Below, one piece after another: positions 34,963 through 35,019 of a stretch of 35,019 nucleotides of DNA. How positions within the stretch are numbered: position 1 is the first letter of the stretch; the number at the start of each line of letters is the position of its first letter. The stretch is from positions 1 to 35,019 of the forward strand of contig PBLG01000040.1 of assembly GCA_002722315.1 (NCBI GenBank), read 5' to 3'. The notes beneath the pieces are model-generated. The model was not told the origin of the DNA and ran no database searches. It saw only the letters and a program-made list of their open reading frames with translations. Position numbers and translations under genes: made by a program. This DNA is from Lysobacterales bacterium (GTDB taxonomy: Bacteria > Pseudomonadota > Gammaproteobacteria > Xanthomonadales > Wenzhouxiangellaceae).

Positions 34963-35019
34963 CCTACTTTTGTCGCCACAAAAGTAGGTCGCATCAGCCA
35001 GCGAAGCTGGCGGCGAAAC
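34963..35019 (+). repeat. Composite hairpin repeat, copy C (cut by window end)
   Basis: CCTACTTTTG (34963-34972) pairs with CAAAAGTAGG (34979-34988) around TCGCCA. The linker TCGCATCA, the stem GCCAGC-GAA-GCTGGC (34997-35011) and GGCGAAAC follow. It shares TTTTGCCTACTTTT and the linkers with copy A but differs in both loops and in the second stem. The expected TTTTGAAGT end would lie outside the window. Confidence 0.75.

Larger units (their letters stand above)
34258..35019. other. Gene-free region upstream of the dcw cluster
   Basis: Beyond the mraZ promoter no convincing gene is visible. Contents: MraZ boxes and promoter (34273-34335); a 7-bp hairpin TTGACCG/CGGTCAA (34456-34475); composite hairpin repeat B (reverse, 34500-34563); a degenerate inverted repeat of roughly 120-bp arms centred near 34767; and composite repeat C (34963-35019). 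Open frames here on both strands run through these repeats, lack ribosome binding sites and have repeat-driven Arg/Ser-rich composition. Confidence 0.6.

Noticed and set aside
34487..34994. Several 90-170 codon open frames on both strands upstream of mraZ
   Set aside because: They all run through the hairpin repeats and the inverted-repeat element, overlap each other in different frames, and have Arg/Ser-rich repeat-derived sequence.
1..35019. CRISPR array, prophage, transposase or defence system
   Set aside because: I looked for regularly spaced direct repeats, integrase or transposase signatures and toxin-antitoxin pairs on both strands. The only regular repeats are the three 21-bp units before secA and the 8-bp arrays after it, neither of which has spacers.

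Overview
This is a high-GC (roughly two-thirds G+C) chromosomal window from a Gram-negative bacterium, most likely a gammaproteobacterium related to the Lysobacterales (Xanthomonadales/Wenzhouxiangella type). The Gram-negative call rests on LpxC, SecDF-YajC, DsbB, a meso-diaminopimelate-type MurE and an RND efflux pump. The lineage guess is inference. It rests on a division/cell-wall (dcw) cluster without murD between mraY and ftsW, a DciA (DUF721) gene between lpxC and secA, a plant-type (class II) DAHP synthase, and palindromic repeats in the intergenic DNA. I see no phage, transposase, CRISPR array, tRNA or rRNA. Nearly all genes are conserved housekeeping genes, so most of the unusual material lies between genes.

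Layout. (1) 1-600: no gene; two REP-like palindromic repeats and one copy of a composite hairpin repeat. (2) 601-4769 (-): a two-gene RND efflux operon (membrane fusion protein, then inner-membrane pump) without an outer-membrane factor. (3) 5030-6004 (+): malate dehydrogenase. (4) 6035-8865 (-): exported peroxiredoxin-like protein, class II DAHP synthase and dsbB, with a long perfect-looking inverted repeat between the first two. (5) 8957-10462 (+): an orphan histidine ammonia-lyase. (6) 10550-17323 (-): the Sec block secA, yajC, secD, secF and a small exported protein of unknown function; a 25-codon repeat-encoded open frame sits immediately upstream of secA. (7) 17575-17940 (+): the helicase-loader gene dciA. 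(8) 17978-34257 (-): the dcw cluster, in transcription order mraZ, rsmH, ftsL, ftsI, murE, murF, mraY, ftsW, murG, murC, ddl, ftsQ, ftsA, ftsZ, lpxC. (9) 34258-35019: the mraZ promoter with MraZ boxes, then a large degenerate inverted-repeat element bracketed by two outward-facing copies of the composite hairpin repeat seen at the other end of the window.

How the genes work together. The dcw genes make the UDP-MurNAc-pentapeptide precursor (MurC, MurE, MurF, Ddl), build lipid I and II (MraY, MurG), and assemble and drive the septal synthase (FtsW, FtsI, FtsL, FtsQ, FtsA, FtsZ). MraZ probably controls the cluster from three boxes in its own leader. Thirteen genes from mraZ to ftsA overlap at every junction, so they are probably transcribed together and translationally coupled. 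MurD, the D-Glu ligase, is not encoded here and must come from elsewhere or be replaced. LpxC commits UDP-GlcNAc to lipid A, and SecA with SecDF-YajC exports envelope proteins, so the right two thirds of the window is largely an envelope-building region.

Most promising for follow-up: the heptapeptide-repeat frame before secA, the missing murD, the composite hairpin repeat family with structurally conserved but sequence-variable stems, and several large hairpins between core genes. I did not find a convincing new multi-gene system.
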